Numbered from the stretch's first letter, positions 1-10,729 are shown. The stretch is 64,000 bases of DNA from Hyphomicrobium sp. (GCF_019753045.1 NZ_JAIELN010000002.1:186001-250000); one strand, 5' to 3'. The notes: generated from the letters alone by a model not told the origin. Numbers and translations are program-made.

Positions 1-506
1 TCGCGATGGAAATCTCTATTCCGGTAACTGTCGTGGACCATCTGTCTCTGCGGCGACCACGTCGTCGTTATAGAGCCGCGACGAACGACAGCGTTGGCTT
101 TCACTTCGAATATGTCGGCGAAATCCGCGCGAATGGCGATTTCCAAGTTGAAGCGGACGGCTCCGAGTCCATTGTTGGAGACGTAGATGTCTTCGTGCAT
201 TCCTCCTTCGATATGACGGCCGATGAGTAAACCCAGCGTGCGGGCCGCGATGGGTCCGTCTTCGGTCATGAAGCTCGGGTTCGTCGCGTGGATGCGAGCG
301 GCGTGAGACGCCACGGCGCCGCCGTTCAGCAGATCCCATTTCTCGCCGTTTACGTAGATCGCCCACGTACTGATGAGCCGGGTATCGCGGAAATAGAGTC
401 CGTGGTTGCCGGGAGATTTCACTTGGCCATCGGGACGCGTGACGAAAACCGTCTGCCCCTGATGAATGGCAATTTGGGCCGGACCGACCTGTACTTTGAA
501 CGACAT
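1..506 (-). CDS. Glycogen debranching enzyme (amylo-alpha-1,6-glucosidase family), N-terminal part
   Basis: The reading frame runs from an ATG at 506 leftward off the window without a stop, giving about 168 residues, so only the N-terminus is visible. The protein begins MSFKVQVGPAQIAIHQGQTV, followed by SPGNHGLYFRDTRLISTW and NGEKWDLLNG. This matches the N-terminal beta-sandwich domain of bacterial glycogen-debranching-type amylo-alpha-1,6-glucosidases. The catalytic (alpha/alpha)6 barrel lies outside the window. It is transcribed divergently from the pentose phosphate operon across about 190 bases, which fits storage-polysaccharide and sugar-phosphate metabolism. The exact substrate cannot be told from this part. 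Confidence 0.75.
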   Translation of the reverse strand, partial: MSFKVQVGPAQIAIHQGQTVFVTRPDGQVKSPGNHGLYFRDTRLISTWAIYVNGEKWDLLNGGAVASHAARIHATNPSFMTEDGPIAARTLGLLIGRHIEGGMHEDIYVSNNGLGAVRFNLEIAIRADFADIFEVKANAVVRRGSITTTWSPQRQMVHDSYRNRDFHR

Positions 507-695
507 CGAAGAAGCCAGCGAGAGAGGTTGTGGCTTTTAGAAAGCCGCCACGTCTGGAACGAGTTGAGCCCCGATCCGTTTCCCCCCTAGACGTCGATCA
601 ATGTGGCGGCTGTCGTGCCGGCCCTGTTCGTAAGGTCTGTTTTTCAGCCTGCTCCAGCTGCCGCCATTCGACGAATAGTCTTCTGGATCTGCCCA

Positions 696-2795
696 ATGAG
701 CCGCGGCACCGCAACAAAACCACAAGTTTCGCCATTTGAACTTAATATCGATGATGTGTGCATCAATACGATCCGCACGTTATCCATGGACGCCGTGCAA
801 AAGGCGAACTCCGGTCATCCCGGCACGCCAATGGCTCTGGCGCCCCTCGTTTATACTCTTTGGCAGCGCTTTCTGCGCTTCGATCCCGACAATCCAGGTT
901 GGCCCAATCGGGATCGCTTTGTTTTATCGAACGGCCACGCCTCGATGCTTCTCTACGCTATTCTGCATCTCGCAGGAGTGAAAGAGCGCGACGCCAAAGG
1001 AGGTAGACCGGACGGCTTAGCCGTCACGTTGGAAGATATAAAAGCCTTCCGCCAGCTCGACAGCAAATGTCCGGGACACCCGGAGTATGGCCGCACGACC
1101 GGCGTCGAAGCGACGACGGGGCCGCTAGGGCAGGGCTGCGGCATGAGTGTGGGCATGGCTCTCGCGGGGAAGTGGTTGGCGAAGAAGTTCAATAAGCCCG
1201 GCCTCACCATATTCGACTACGATGTTTTCACGGTCTGCGGCGACGGCGATATGATGGAAGGCGTCGCGAGCGAAGCAGCCTCGCTCGCCGGTCATCTGAT
1301 GCTCGGCAATCTTTGCTGGATCTATGACAACAATCGCGTGACCATCGAGGGCCACACGGATCTCGCTTTTAGCGAAAACGTCGGCGCCCGCTTTCTGAGC
1401 TACGGTTGGAACGTCGACCGCGTAGGCGATGTTAACGACACCGAAAGGCTTGCGCAGGCGCTGACGAAATTCCGCGAGACGCCCGATGTTCCGTCGTTGA
1501 TTATCGTCGACAGCCATATTGGCTACGGCGCTCCGCACAAGCACGATACCAGCGCGGCGCATGGCGAACCGCTAGGCGAGGAAGAAGTTCGTCTGGCAAA
1601 ACGCAGCTACGGTTGGCCAGAGGATGCGACGTTCCTTGTCCCGGATGGTGTAACGAAGCATTTCGAGACGGGTATCGGGGCGCGCGGCAAACAAGCCTGG
1701 CAAGCTTGGAACAAAATTCTCAAAGACTTCAGAACCAAGTATTCCGAGCTCTCTGCGGAATACGACCTGCTCGAATCCATGGGCTTACCGCAAGGATGGG
1801 ATGCGGATCTCCCGAGCTTTCCTGCCGACGCAAAAGGCCTGGCAACACGCGCCTCTGGAGCCAAGGCATTAAACGCGATCGCTGCGCATGATCCACTCCT
1901 CATCGGCGGCGCTGCCGACCTTGCTCCCTCGACGAAAACCAACATCGAGGGCGGCGGCGACGTCGAGGCAAACAACTACAGCGCGCGGAATTTGCATTTT
2001 GGCATTCGCGAACATGCGATGGGCGCCATCGTCAACGGGCTCGTGCTGAGCGGTTTGCGAGCTTACGGGTCCACCTTCCTCAATTTTTCAGACTACATGA
2101 AAGCGGCCATTCGCTTGAGCGCGTTGATGGAGGTCCCGGCGATATTCGTCTTCACGCACGACTCGATCGGGCTAGGCGAAGATGGTCCGACGCATCAGCC
2201 CATCGAACAGCTCCTGGCTTTGCGCGGCATTCCGGGGCTCGTCACATTGCGACCTGCCGATGCGAATGAAACGGTCGAGGCCTGGCGCGTGATGCAGCTG
2301 AAGAAGCACCCCGCCTGTCTCGCTCTTAGCCGCCAACCCCTGCCGACCTTCGATCGCAAGACGTACGCGTCCGCGAATGGCGTTGCACGCGGTGCCTATG
2401 TGATGGCGGACGCCAAGCAGGGCACACCCGCGGTGATCCTGATTGGCACCGGAAGCGAGGTCTCGATCTGCGCAGAAGCGTTCGAAGAGTTGAAGCGAAA
2501 GGGCGTTGCAGCGCGGCTCGTCAGCATGCCGTCTTGGGAGCTGTTCGAAGAACAGGATGACGCGTATCGCGAGAGCGTCTTGCCGAGAAGTGTCAAGGCG
2601 CGTGTTTCCGTCGAAGCAGGATCGGTGATCGGGTGGGATCGGTATGTCGGCCCTGATGGCGCGCGGATCGGAATGCGTACGTTCGGAGCGTCGGCTCCGG
2701 TGAAGGATACAATGCGTAATTTTGGCTTCACCGCAGAAGCCGTTGTCGCCGCAGCCAAACACCAGTTGGCGCTGATTGAGGGGGGCGCGAAGTGA
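696..2795 (+). CDS. tkt: Transketolase
   Basis: Thiamine-diphosphate enzyme that moves two-carbon ketol units between sugar phosphates in the non-oxidative pentose phosphate pathway; cytoplasmic. The N-terminal TPP domain shows QKANSGHPGTPM, SNGHASMLLYA and GDGDMMEGVASEAASLA followed by the DNN of the TPP motif. The middle Pyr domain shows FGIREHAMGAI and THDSIGLGEDGPTHQPIEQL. I placed the start at the ATG at 696 (about 699 residues, close to the usual 660-700). The frame stays open to a GTG at 603, which would add 31 residues unlike the family. It is first in the operon and overlaps the next gene by four bases (GTGA). Confidence 0.95.
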   Translation: MSRGTATKPQVSPFELNIDDVCINTIRTLSMDAVQKANSGHPGTPMALAPLVYTLWQRFLRFDPDNPGWPNRDRFVLSNGHASMLLYAILHLAGVKERDAKGGRPDGLAVTLEDIKAFRQLDSKCPGHPEYGRTTGVEATTGPLGQGCGMSVGMALAGKWLAKKFNKPGLTIFDYDVFTVCGDGDMMEGVASEAASLAGHLMLGNLCWIYDNNRVTIEGHTDLAFSENVGARFLSYGWNVDRVGDVNDTERLAQALTKFRETPDVPSLIIVDSHIGYGAPHKHDTSAAHGEPLGEEEVRLAKRSYGWPEDATFLVPDGVTKHFETGIGARGKQAWQAWNKILKDFRTKYSELSAEYDLLESMGLPQGWDADLPSFPADAKGLATRASGAKALNAIAAHDPLLIGGAADLAPSTKTNIEGGGDVEANNYSARNLHFGIREHAMGAIVNGLVLSGLRAYGSTFLNFSDYMKAAIRLSALMEVPAIFVFTHDSIGLGEDGPTHQPIEQLLALRGIPGLVTLRPADANETVEAWRVMQLKKHPACLALSRQPLPTFDRKTYASANGVARGAYVMADAKQGTPAVILIGTGSEVSICAEAFEELKRKGVAARLVSMPSWELFEEQDDAYRESVLPRSVKARVSVEAGSVIGWDRYVGPDGARIGMRTFGASAPVKDTMRNFGFTAEAVVAAAKHQLALIEGGAK

Positions 2796-5620
2796 ACCGG
2801 CTGAAACAACTCGAAAGCTTCGGCCAATCGATCTGGTTGGATGATCTGAAGCGCGACCTCATCACGAGCGGAAAACTTCGTTCGCTCGTCGAACGTGATG
2901 GCCTGAAAGGTATCACGTCGAATCCATCGATTTTTGAAAAGGCCATCGCCGAGACCGATGAGTATGCCGATGCGCTGAAGAAATTCCAGGCGCGCGGCGA
3001 TCATCGCGTCATTGACATCTACGAGCATTTGGCGCTGGCCGATATTCGGGACGCGGCGGATGTATTTCGCACCGTGTACGATCAGACCGGCGGGCGGGAC
3101 GGCTATGTTAGCCTCGAATGCTCGCCCTATATTGCTAACGATACCGAGGCGACCGTTGCTGAAGCGAAGAGGCTTTGGGCCGCGGTCGACCGCCCGAATT
3201 TGATGGTGAAGGTCCCCGGCACACCCGCCGGAATCCCTGCCATACGCAAGTTGATCGGCGCTGGCCTCAATATCAATATCACGCTGCTTTTCTCGATCGC
3301 CGTCTACGAGAGGGTGTCCGACGCTTTCATTGCGGGCCTCGAAGACTTTTCCAAGACCGGCGGCGACGTATCGCGCATCGCGAGTGTTGCAAGCTTTTTT
3401 GTCAGTCGCATCGATACCGCGGCGGACAAGAAATTGGACGCTCTCGCGGACAGAAAAATCGCAGATGCATTGCGCGGCAAAGTGGCGATCGCCAATGCGA
3501 AGCTCGCGTTCGAACGATACAAGTCGATTTTCTTAAGCGAGCGTTGGCACCGGCTTGCAGGAGCCGGAGCCAAAACCCAGCGTTTGCTATGGGCTTCGAC
3601 GAGTACGAAAAATCCCGCGTACAAAGACACTCTTTACGTCGAGGCTTTGATCGGACGCGATACGGTCGACACGATGCCGCCCGCGACGATGGATGCGTTC
3701 CGCGATCATGGAGATGCAAAGGCGGACGCCATCGAAGATCGTATCGCCGATGCCCGTTCTGTTCTTGCGACGCTCGACAAACAAGGGATTTCGCTCAAGG
3801 ATATTACGGATCAGCTCGTTGTCGATGGAGTGCAGCAGTTCGCCGACGCCTTCGACCAGCTTTGCGGGGCCATCGCGCGAAGGCGCCTCGCTTTGCTCGA
3901 TGGCGATCACATTGGCCAGAAAATCTCCGCGGGCTTTCCCGCGATTCAGGCTGCCATTGACCGGGAACGCGACGTTTGGCGCAAGAAGGGCCTTGTAAGA
4001 TCTCTTTGGTCCGGCGACGCCGCGCTTTGGACCAACAAGGGCGAAGAAAAATGGGTCGGCTGGCTGCAGATTGTCGATCGGGAGCTTCGAGACGTCGGCG
4101 CACTCGAGGTCTTCGCGAACAACGTGAGACGAGCAGGTTTCAGTGATGCGGTTCTTCTCGGCATGGGCGGGTCCAGTCTTGGACCCGAGGTGATCGCCGA
4201 GACGTTTGGCCGCCAATCGGGATGGCCGCTTCTGCATGTGTTGGACAGCACGGATCCCGCGCAAATCCACACGATCGAAGAAGCGGTGCAGTTGGACAAG
4301 ACGATCTTCATCGTTTCGTCGAAGTCGGGGAGCACTGTCGAGCCCAATATTCTCCTCGATTATTTCTTTGCACGCGTCAGCGCGGCGATCGGCAGGGAGC
4401 ATGCTGGATCGCATTTCGTCGCTGTGACGGATCCGGGCTCCTCGCTCGAGAAACGCGCGAAGCGATCAGGCTTCCGTCACATCTTTTATGGCTTGCCGGG
4501 CATCGGCGGCCGCTATTCGGTGCTATCGAATTTCGGGCTCGTTCCGGCCGCTCTCATGGGCGTAGATATCAAGCGCCTGCTTGAAACAGCATCGGTCATG
4601 GAGCGATCGTGCGGTCCTGATGTTCCGCCTTCCGAGAATCCCGGCGTCGAACTTGGCATTGCGCTCGGCGTTGCCGCCGCCTCATTCGGCTGCAACAAGG
4701 TGACGATCGTCGCGTCACCCAAGATCGATGATCTTGGTGCATGGCTCGAACAGCTGCTCGCCGAGAGTACCGGCAAAGACGGACGAGGGCTTATCCCGCT
4801 CACGGACGAGCCGCTAGGCACACCGGACAAGTACAGCGCAGATCGGTTTTTCGTTTACGTCGAGCTCGAGGGAATGGCTGATAGTTATCAGCGCGAGGCG
4901 ATTTCGGCATTGGAAGGGGCCGGCCATCCCGTTGCACGGATCACGGTTAAAGACATCTGGCATCTCGGACAGGAATTCTTCCGCTGGGAGATCGCGACCG
5001 CAGTCGCCGGCGCGGTTATCGGTATCAATCCGTTCGATCAACCGGACGTCGAGGCGAGCAAGGTCAAGACGGCGGCGTTGACCACCGCGTACGAGAAAAC
5101 ACGGGAGCTGGTGGTCGAGCATCCGCTTTTTCGCGAGAATGGAATTGCTGTCTATGCGGATCCGCTTAATGCGTCTGCGCTCGGCCGCCACAATACCCTT
5201 CAAGGCATATTGAAGAGCTATTTCGACCGCGTAGAACCGAACGATTACGTTGCCATTCTCGCCTATATCGAGCGCAACAACGCCCACACGAGAACGATGA
5301 GCGCGATGCGTGAAAGCATTCGCGACAAAACGCATGCTGCAACCTGCCTTGGCTTTGGTCCGCGCTTTCAGCATTCGACAGGCCAGGCTTACAAAGGCGG
5401 ACCGAATACCGGCGTTTTCATGCAAATTACGAGCGATGACCCGGACGATATCGAGATACCGGGGCACCGTTTGAGCTTCGGCGTCGTGAAGGCCGCGCAG
5501 GCGCAGGGCGATCTCGATGTTCTCGTCGAGCGGGGCCGGCGCGCCTTGCGAATTCATCTGAAAGATGTCGATGCCGGACTGGCGGAGTTGGAGCGAGCGG
5601 TCGCCGACGCGCTAGCCTGA
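2792..5620 (+). CDS. tal-pgi: Bifunctional transaldolase / glucose-6-phosphate isomerase (fusion)
   Basis: One 942-residue protein carries two enzymes. Residues 1 to about 360 are a transaldolase: [16 protein letters not shown] near the N-terminus, and the Schiff-base lysine in [11 protein letters not shown] at about residue 140. From about residue 385 to the end it is a glucose-6-phosphate isomerase, with the phosphate-binding [11 protein letters not shown] at about 508-518 and [19 protein letters not shown]. Both domains look complete. Such Tal-Pgi fusions are known in several alphaproteobacteria and other bacteria. The GTG start overlaps the transketolase stop in GTGA, implying translational coupling. 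The fusion joins sedoheptulose-7-P/erythrose-4-P conversion to fructose-6-P/glucose-6-P interconversion, recycling carbon to the dehydrogenase encoded downstream. Confidence 0.95.
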   Translation: MNRLKQLESFGQSIWLDDLKRDLITSGKLRSLVERDGLKGITSNPSIFEKAIAETDEYADALKKFQARGDHRVIDIYEHLALADIRDAADVFRTVYDQTGGRDGYVSLECSPYIANDTEATVAEAKRLWAAVDRPNLMVKVPGTPAGIPAIRKLIGAGLNINITLLFSIAVYERVSDAFIAGLEDFSKTGGDVSRIASVASFFVSRIDTAADKKLDALADRKIADALRGKVAIANAKLAFERYKSIFLSERWHRLAGAGAKTQRLLWASTSTKNPAYKDTLYVEALIGRDTVDTMPPATMDAFRDHGDAKADAIEDRIADARSVLATLDKQGISLKDITDQLVVDGVQQFADAFDQLCGAIARRRLALLDGDHIGQKISAGFPAIQAAIDRERDVWRKKGLVRSLWSGDAALWTNKGEEKWVGWLQIVDRELRDVGALEVFANNVRRAGFSDAVLLGMGGSSLGPEVIAETFGRQSGWPLLHVLDSTDPAQIHTIEEAVQLDKTIFIVSSKSGSTVEPNILLDYFFARVSAAIGREHAGSHFVAVTDPGSSLEKRAKRSGFRHIFYGLPGIGGRYSVLSNFGLVPAALMGVDIKRLLETASVMERSCGPDVPPSENPGVELGIALGVAAASFGCNKVTIVASPKIDDLGAWLEQLLAESTGKDGRGLIPLTDEPLGTPDKYSADRFFVYVELEGMADSYQREAISALEGAGHPVARITVKDIWHLGQEFFRWEIATAVAGAVIGINPFDQPDVEASKVKTAALTTAYEKTRELVVEHPLFRENGIAVYADPLNASALGRHNTLQGILKSYFDRVEPNDYVAILAYIERNNAHTRTMSAMRESIRDKTHAATCLGFGPRFQHSTGQAYKGGPNTGVFMQITSDDPDDIEIPGHRLSFGVVKAAQAQGDLDVLVERGRRALRIHLKDVDAGLAELERAVADALA

Positions 5621-5649
5621 CCCCGGCGAGCCAAATGGAGTTTGCGGTC

Positions 5650-6681
5650 ATGGAGATCGGCGTTATTGGCCTCGGCCGCATGGGCGGCAATATCGCACGC
5701 CGGCTGATGAAGGCTGGCCATCGCTGCGTCGTATACGATGTCGACTCCAAAGCGCGGGACGCGCTCGCGCAGGTGGGCGCTAAGGCGGCAGCATCGCTTG
5801 AGGGCGTTGTCACCGCGCTGACCGGCAAGCCACGTGCTGTCTGGATCATGTTGCCGGCCGGGCGGATCACGGAAGAGACGGTCGAGAATTTCGCGCGGAT
5901 TCTCGCGGCCGGCGACATCATCATCGATGGCGGCAATTCATTTTATAAGGACGATATCAGGCGCGCGAAGCGATTGGCTGAACTCGGCGTCCATTATGTG
6001 GACTGCGGGACGTCCGGTGGCGTTTGGGGCTTGGATCGTGGCTATTGCCTTATGATCGGCGGTCCGAACGAAGCCGTCGAGCACCTCGATCCAATCTTTG
6101 CAGCGCTCGCTCCTGGATTGGGCGACATCCCGAAGACCCCTGGCCGAGCCAAATACGATCAGCGCGCCGAGCGCGGCTACGTCCACACTGGGCCCGCGGG
6201 CGCCGGGCATTTCGTCAAGATGATCCACAACGGCATCGAATACGGGCTGATGCAGGCCTACGCCGAAGGTTTCGATATCCTGCGCAGCAAGGACTCGGCC
6301 GAACTGCCCGAAGAGGAACGGTTCACGCTGAACATTCCGGATATCGCGGAAGTTTGGCGTCGTGGCAGCGTCATATCCTCCTGGCTTTTGGACCTCAGCG
6401 CAGCCGCTCTGGCGAAGGATCCGCAACTCAAAAGCTTTTCGGGATTCGTCGAGGACTCCGGCGAAGGCCGCTGGACCATAGAGGCGGCAATCGAACAGGC
6501 GGTGCCGGCCGAAGTTCTTTCGAGCGCGCTCTACACGCGTTTCCGGTCGCGGCAGGAGCACACCTTCGCCGAGAAAATGCTGTCGGCCATGCGTCTCGGA
6601 TTTGGCGGACACATCGAAGGCGGCGAGCCCGGAGTTCATGCACCGGAAGGTCATGCAACTGCACAAAACGCAGCAGAGTAG
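5650..6681 (+). CDS. gnd: 6-phosphogluconate dehydrogenase, decarboxylating (short form)
   Basis: Oxidatively decarboxylates 6-phosphogluconate to ribulose 5-phosphate. The N-terminus [20 protein letters not shown] is a Rossmann dinucleotide-binding motif. Family motifs follow: [21 protein letters not shown] and [19 protein letters not shown] with the catalytic lysine and asparagine. About 343 residues is the short form rather than the roughly 470-residue E. coli type, and members of this branch are often NAD-preferring. The start at 5650 is favoured over the ATG at 5635 because GGAG lies at 5637-5640 at good spacing and the later start gives the standard N-terminus. It sits 29 bases after tal-pgi and just before zwf. 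Confidence 0.93.
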   Translation: MEIGVIGLGRMGGNIARRLMKAGHRCVVYDVDSKARDALAQVGAKAAASLEGVVTALTGKPRAVWIMLPAGRITEETVENFARILAAGDIIIDGGNSFYKDDIRRAKRLAELGVHYVDCGTSGGVWGLDRGYCLMIGGPNEAVEHLDPIFAALAPGLGDIPKTPGRAKYDQRAERGYVHTGPAGAGHFVKMIHNGIEYGLMQAYAEGFDILRSKDSAELPEEERFTLNIPDIAEVWRRGSVISSWLLDLSAAALAKDPQLKSFSGFVEDSGEGRWTIEAAIEQAVPAEVLSSALYTRFRSRQEHTFAEKMLSAMRLGFGGHIEGGEPGVHAPEGHATAQNAAE

Positions 6682-6684
6682 AAA

Positions 6685-8298
6685 ATGACAGTCGATACGC
6701 TCGTCCGGCCTTCTCAAACCTCAGCACTGATAAAGTGCCCGCAGTATCGCAAGCCGAAGCCGGCTGATCCGTGTGCGATGGTGATTTTCGGCGCCTCGGG
6801 TGACCTGACGAAGCGGTTGATCGTCCCGGCGCTGTATAATTTGGCTCGGACTGGACTGCTCCCTGCGCAATTCGCCTTGATAGGCGTGGCGCGAAAGGAA
6901 ATTACAGCAGAAAGCTGGCGCGACGAACTCTACGACATGCTCAAGCATTTTGTCGGGGATTCCGCAGGAGAGTTCGAAATCGATCGTGTCGATGAGGCGG
7001 CATGGAAGCGCCTCTCGCAGTCCATCTCATACTTGCAGGGTGATCTGAACGATCCGGAGATGTATGCCGGCCTTCGTCGCGAACTCGATAGGGTCGAAAA
7101 AAACCTCCGCACCCACGGGAACGCGATTTTCTACCTCGCAGTGGCGGATCAACTATTCGGACCGACGGTGGATCAGCTCGGCAAGGCTGGGCTCGCGGAG
7201 CAGTCCGAGGATCGTGACGGCAAACAACGCCGTTGGCGCCGGGTCGTTATCGAAAAACCTTTCGGCCATAGCCTCGACTCGGCGCGCCGGCTCAACACGC
7301 GCATCCGCAGAACTTTGCAGGAGGACCAGATCTACCGGATCGATCACTTCCTCGGAAAAGATACCGTTCAAAGCATTATGGCCTTCCGCTTCGGCAATGG
7401 GATCTTCGAGCCGATCTGGAACCGCGACCGCATTGATCACGTGCAGATCACGGCGGCCGAGACGTTGGGCGTTGAGAAACGCGGCGCCTTTTACGAAGCG
7501 ACTGGTGCGCTTCGCGATATGATTCCGAACCACGCATTCTCACTGTTGTCGATGGTGGCCATGGAACCGCCTGTGGGCTTCGACGCGGCTTCCATTCGCA
7601 ATATGAAGGCTGACGTCCTTGCTGCCATCCCCGCGATCGATCCCAAATGTCCGGTGCGCGGCCAATACACCGCCGGCAAAGTGCTCGGCAAGCCGGTACA
7701 GGGATATCGTCAGGAGCCGAACGTTGCACCGCAGTCGAATGTCGAAACATACGCCGCACTGAAGGTCGAGATCGACAATTGGCGGTGGGCGGGCGTTCCC
7801 TTCTTCATTCGCACGGGAAAGCATCTGGTTGCGCGCAATACGGAGATCGCCATTTGCTTCAAGCCGGCGCCTTATACGGCTTTCCAGAATACGCTTGTCG
7901 ACGCGCTGCGCCCTAATTGGTTGGTGTTGAGCATCGCACCGGAGGAAAGCATTTCTCTGCAATTTGAAGTCAAGCGCCGCGGACCTGTCGTCGATCTCGC
8001 AGCGGTCAAAATGGATTTTTGCTACAACGATTGGTTTTCGAAGGAGCCGAACGTCGGGTACGAGACGTTGCTCTATGACGTGATGATCGGCGATCAAACG
8101 CTCTTCATGCGCGCGGACATGATTGAGGACAGCTGGCGCATCGTCCAGCCTGTGCTCGATGAGTGGAGCAAGAAGCCAGCAGATATTCCCACCTATCCAT
8201 CAGGCAGCAATGGCCCTGTTGCGGCCGACGAGTTGTTGACACGCGATGGCAATCGCGCCTGGCGTCCGATCGATCAACCAGCGAAATGCAACAAATGA
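6685..8298 (+). CDS. zwf: Glucose-6-phosphate 1-dehydrogenase
   Basis: First enzyme of the oxidative pentose phosphate pathway, oxidising glucose 6-phosphate to 6-phosphogluconolactone with NAD(P)+. The nucleotide-binding motif GASGDLTKR is at residues 36-44, EKPFG at about 190-194, and the substrate-binding active-site signature RIDHFLGKD at about 218-226, with the catalytic histidine. The length of 537 residues is slightly above the usual 490, partly from an N-terminal extension of about 30 residues. It starts three bases after the gnd stop, and its TGA overlaps the ATG of the HAD gene, so this is an unbroken operon. Confidence 0.96.
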   Translation: MTVDTLVRPSQTSALIKCPQYRKPKPADPCAMVIFGASGDLTKRLIVPALYNLARTGLLPAQFALIGVARKEITAESWRDELYDMLKHFVGDSAGEFEIDRVDEAAWKRLSQSISYLQGDLNDPEMYAGLRRELDRVEKNLRTHGNAIFYLAVADQLFGPTVDQLGKAGLAEQSEDRDGKQRRWRRVVIEKPFGHSLDSARRLNTRIRRTLQEDQIYRIDHFLGKDTVQSIMAFRFGNGIFEPIWNRDRIDHVQITAAETLGVEKRGAFYEATGALRDMIPNHAFSLLSMVAMEPPVGFDAASIRNMKADVLAAIPAIDPKCPVRGQYTAGKVLGKPVQGYRQEPNVAPQSNVETYAALKVEIDNWRWAGVPFFIRTGKHLVARNTEIAICFKPAPYTAFQNTLVDALRPNWLVLSIAPEESISLQFEVKRRGPVVDLAAVKMDFCYNDWFSKEPNVGYETLLYDVMIGDQTLFMRADMIEDSWRIVQPVLDEWSKKPADIPTYPSGSNGPVAADELLTRDGNRAWRPIDQPAKCNK

Positions 8299-9122
8299 GT
8301 GGGAACCGCGCCATACGTCTGCTGCTTGCCGATGTCGACGGCACTCTCGTGACAACCGAGAAGGTCCTGACGGAAGCGGCCAAGCATGCTGTTCGCGATC
8401 TCGATGATGCGGGCATCACCTTCGCGATAACGAGCGGTCGTCCGCCGCGCGGAATGGCCATGCTCGTCGCGCCTCTCGCGATTCGCACGCCAATAGCTGC
8501 GTTCAACGGCGGCATCTTCGTGAAGCCAGATCTCTCGGTGATCGAAGCCCATCTTCTCCCGCCCAAGGTGGCTGCGCATACGCTTCAATTTCTCATGGAC
8601 CGGGGAACAGACGTCTGGGTTTACACAGAGGACGAATGGCTGATCCGGGACAGCCGCGCTCCGCACGTCGAACGCGAGACGAACACCGTGAAATTCGGAC
8701 CGAAAGTCGTCAGATCCTTTACTGCCGATCACCTTTCGCACTGCGCCAAAATAGTCGGCGTGTCCGACAATCCGAAGCTCATCACGGATACCGAACGCGC
8801 TTTGGCACATGATTTGGGGCGAGACGCCAGCGTTGCGCATTCTCAGCCCTATTATCTCGACATCACGCCTTCTGAAGCCAACAAGGGCAGCGTGGTCAAA
8901 ACGTTATCGAGGCTTCTCGGGATTCCGGCGGCAGAGATCGCAACGATCGGCAACATGCCCAATGACATCCCTATGTTCAATGAAAGCGGCTATTCGATCG
9001 CGATGGGCCAGGCAAGCGACGACGTCAAGATCAAGGCGGACGCGGTCACTGACAGCAACGAAAACGAAGGGTTCGCCAAAGCTGTGAGCCGATATGTCTT
9101 GGCTCAAACAGGAGTTCAGTAA
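8295..9122 (+). CDS. Cof-type HAD-IIB hydrolase (sugar-phosphate phosphatase)
   Basis: HAD-superfamily phosphatase of about 275 residues. Motif I is LLLADVDGTLV with the nucleophilic and acid aspartates, motif II is AITSGRP, and the C-terminal Cof signature is TIGNMPNDIPMFNESGYSIAMGQA, giving the metal-binding aspartate. The ORF opens further upstream, but the ATG at 8295 overlaps the zwf stop (ATGA) and gives the normal N-terminus; an ATG at 8286 is also possible. Lying between zwf and pgl, it probably dephosphorylates a sugar phosphate or phosphosugar by-product, but the substrate is unknown. Confidence 0.85.
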   Translation: MSGNRAIRLLLADVDGTLVTTEKVLTEAAKHAVRDLDDAGITFAITSGRPPRGMAMLVAPLAIRTPIAAFNGGIFVKPDLSVIEAHLLPPKVAAHTLQFLMDRGTDVWVYTEDEWLIRDSRAPHVERETNTVKFGPKVVRSFTADHLSHCAKIVGVSDNPKLITDTERALAHDLGRDASVAHSQPYYLDITPSEANKGSVVKTLSRLLGIPAAEIATIGNMPNDIPMFNESGYSIAMGQASDDVKIKADAVTDSNENEGFAKAVSRYVLAQTGVQ

Positions 9123-9187
9123 TCGGCTTCGCGGCAAAGAGACATGCCGAGTTCTGGTGTTTCGTTGCTCAACAGGAATGCAGGTTC

Positions 9188-9943
9188 GTGACTGAATTTC
9201 CGAAGATAAAATATGAGACCGTCGCGGATGCCGACGCGCTCTCGAAGCAGGTTGCCGACTGGCTGCTCGGCCTAGCCGCTGGAACTTCGGGCACGGTTGC
9301 CATCTGTTTGTCTGGTGGGAATACACCGCGAAAGCTTTATGGGCGACTGGCCGGAGCGCCTTACCGGGATCGTTTTCCATGGTCGCGAACACATTTTTTC
9401 TGGGGCGACGAGCGCTTCGTGCCTCACGACGATCCGCTGAGCAACTATCGGATGACAAATAACGCCTTGCTCTCGAGGGTGCCGATCCCGGCGGCCAACA
9501 TTCATCCAATTCCCACGGAGGGTCTCACTCCGGAAGAATCCGCACAGCGATATGAGCAGGAACTGAAGTCATTCCATGAAGCGACCCGCGGCGAGACGAT
9601 GCGACGGCTGTTTTATGTAACGCTCCTCGGTCTCGGCGAGGGCGGCCACTTGGCATCGCTCTTTCCCGGAACAGATGCACTGCAGGAGCGAGAGAAATGG
9701 GTCGTCGCTGTCTCCGGCGTCAAAGCGGAGACACGCATCACGCTGACCTATCCTGCTCTCGAGAACAGCGCAAACACCGCGTTCCTCGTCGCGGGCGAGG
9801 GAAAAAATAAGGTGCTCGACCGGTTTCGCCGCCACGATGAAACGCTACCCGCCGTGCATTTCAAGCCTCTCGGAGAACTGCGGGTCGTTGCCGACGAGAG
9901 GGCCGCCGGAGCACGCGATTTGCATGAACGCACCCAAAATTGA
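9188..9943 (+). CDS. pgl: 6-phosphogluconolactonase (SOL/DevB type)
   Basis: Hydrolyses 6-phosphogluconolactone to 6-phosphogluconate, linking Zwf and Gnd. Family signatures are AICLSGGNTPRKLYGRLA, FFWGDERFVPHDDPLSNYRM and LLGLGEGGHLASLFPG, all at the expected places in a 251-residue protein. The start is a GTG at 9188, preceded by AGG. Its 3' end overlaps the following sugar kinase by 20 bases. Confidence 0.93.
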   Translation: MTEFPKIKYETVADADALSKQVADWLLGLAAGTSGTVAICLSGGNTPRKLYGRLAGAPYRDRFPWSRTHFFWGDERFVPHDDPLSNYRMTNNALLSRVPIPAANIHPIPTEGLTPEESAQRYEQELKSFHEATRGETMRRLFYVTLLGLGEGGHLASLFPGTDALQEREKWVVAVSGVKAETRITLTYPALENSANTAFLVAGEGKNKVLDRFRRHDETLPAVHFKPLGELRVVADERAAGARDLHERTQN

Positions 9944-10691
9944 TGGGAGCCGCGCCGAGGCGAGCGGTCCCCTCACGCTTGCAATCGATATCGGAGGAAC
10001 CGGACTCAAGGCATCGGTTTTGGACAGCGCCGGTCGAATGATTGCGCCAAGAGTTCGCATCGATACGCCCCATCCGTGTCAGCCTGAAACTCTTTTGGCG
10101 GCGCTCGAGAGACTGGTCGCACCGCTGCCGCCAAGCGACAGGATCTCTGCAGGCTTTCCAGGTGTAGTTCGCGACGGACATATCCTGACGGCGCCGCATT
10201 TCGACGGACCGGGCTGGTCAAACTACGCTCTTGCGCAAGCTCTATCGGAGCGCTTCGGCAAGCCGGCACGGGTTCTCAACGACGCCGAAGTGCAGGGACT
10301 TGGCATCATCACCGGAAAGGGTTTGGAAGTCGTGCTGACTTTGGGGACCGGCATTGGGAGTGCGATATTCTCCAACGGACGGCTCACGCCGCATCTCGAA
10401 CTTGCTCATCACCCGATACACAAGGATGAAACGTACAATGAGTATGTCGGTGAGGCCGCTCGGAAAGCTCATGGCCGCGAGAAATGGAACAGCCGCGTTC
10501 GCCATATGGTAGATGTGGTCTCGTCACTCATTCATTTCGACGTTCTGTATCTTGGTGGCGGAAACTCGGTTCACGTCGAAGCCCGCGATTTGCCGCCGAA
10601 CGTCCACATCGCGTCGAACGATGCCGGCATTACCGGCGGGGTGCGGCTTTGGCAGGAGCCCGTCTGGGATTCGGTTTCTCAACAAACCTGA
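9924..10691 (+). CDS. ROK-family sugar kinase, polyphosphate-glucokinase-like
   Basis: About 255 residues. The N-terminal phosphate-binding motif LAIDIGGTGLKASVLD is the ASKHA/ROK signature, and a second one is LTLGTGIGSAIFSNG. The following segment (LELAHHP, then YNEYVGEAARKAHGREKWN) resembles polyphosphate glucokinases, and the usual ROK zinc motif (CxCGxxGCxE) is absent, as in that subfamily. The likely reaction is phosphorylation of glucose to glucose 6-phosphate with polyphosphate or ATP; the phosphate donor is an inference. The ATG at 9924 lies inside the end of pgl, so translation is probably coupled. It is the last gene of the operon and converges with the TonB receptor gene. Confidence 0.8.
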   Translation: MNAPKIDGSRAEASGPLTLAIDIGGTGLKASVLDSAGRMIAPRVRIDTPHPCQPETLLAALERLVAPLPPSDRISAGFPGVVRDGHILTAPHFDGPGWSNYALAQALSERFGKPARVLNDAEVQGLGIITGKGLEVVLTLGTGIGSAIFSNGRLTPHLELAHHPIHKDETYNEYVGEAARKAHGREKWNSRVRHMVDVVSSLIHFDVLYLGGGNSVHVEARDLPPNVHIASNDAGITGGVRLWQEPVWDSVSQQT

Positions 10692-10729
10692 CGCGCGGGA
10701 TTGCCCACTTTCGCACCATAGCACCGCCC

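Noticed and set aside
3587-4414. 275-codon minus-strand frame within tal-pgi
   Set aside because: Shadow frame opposite strongly conserved transaldolase/isomerase motifs.
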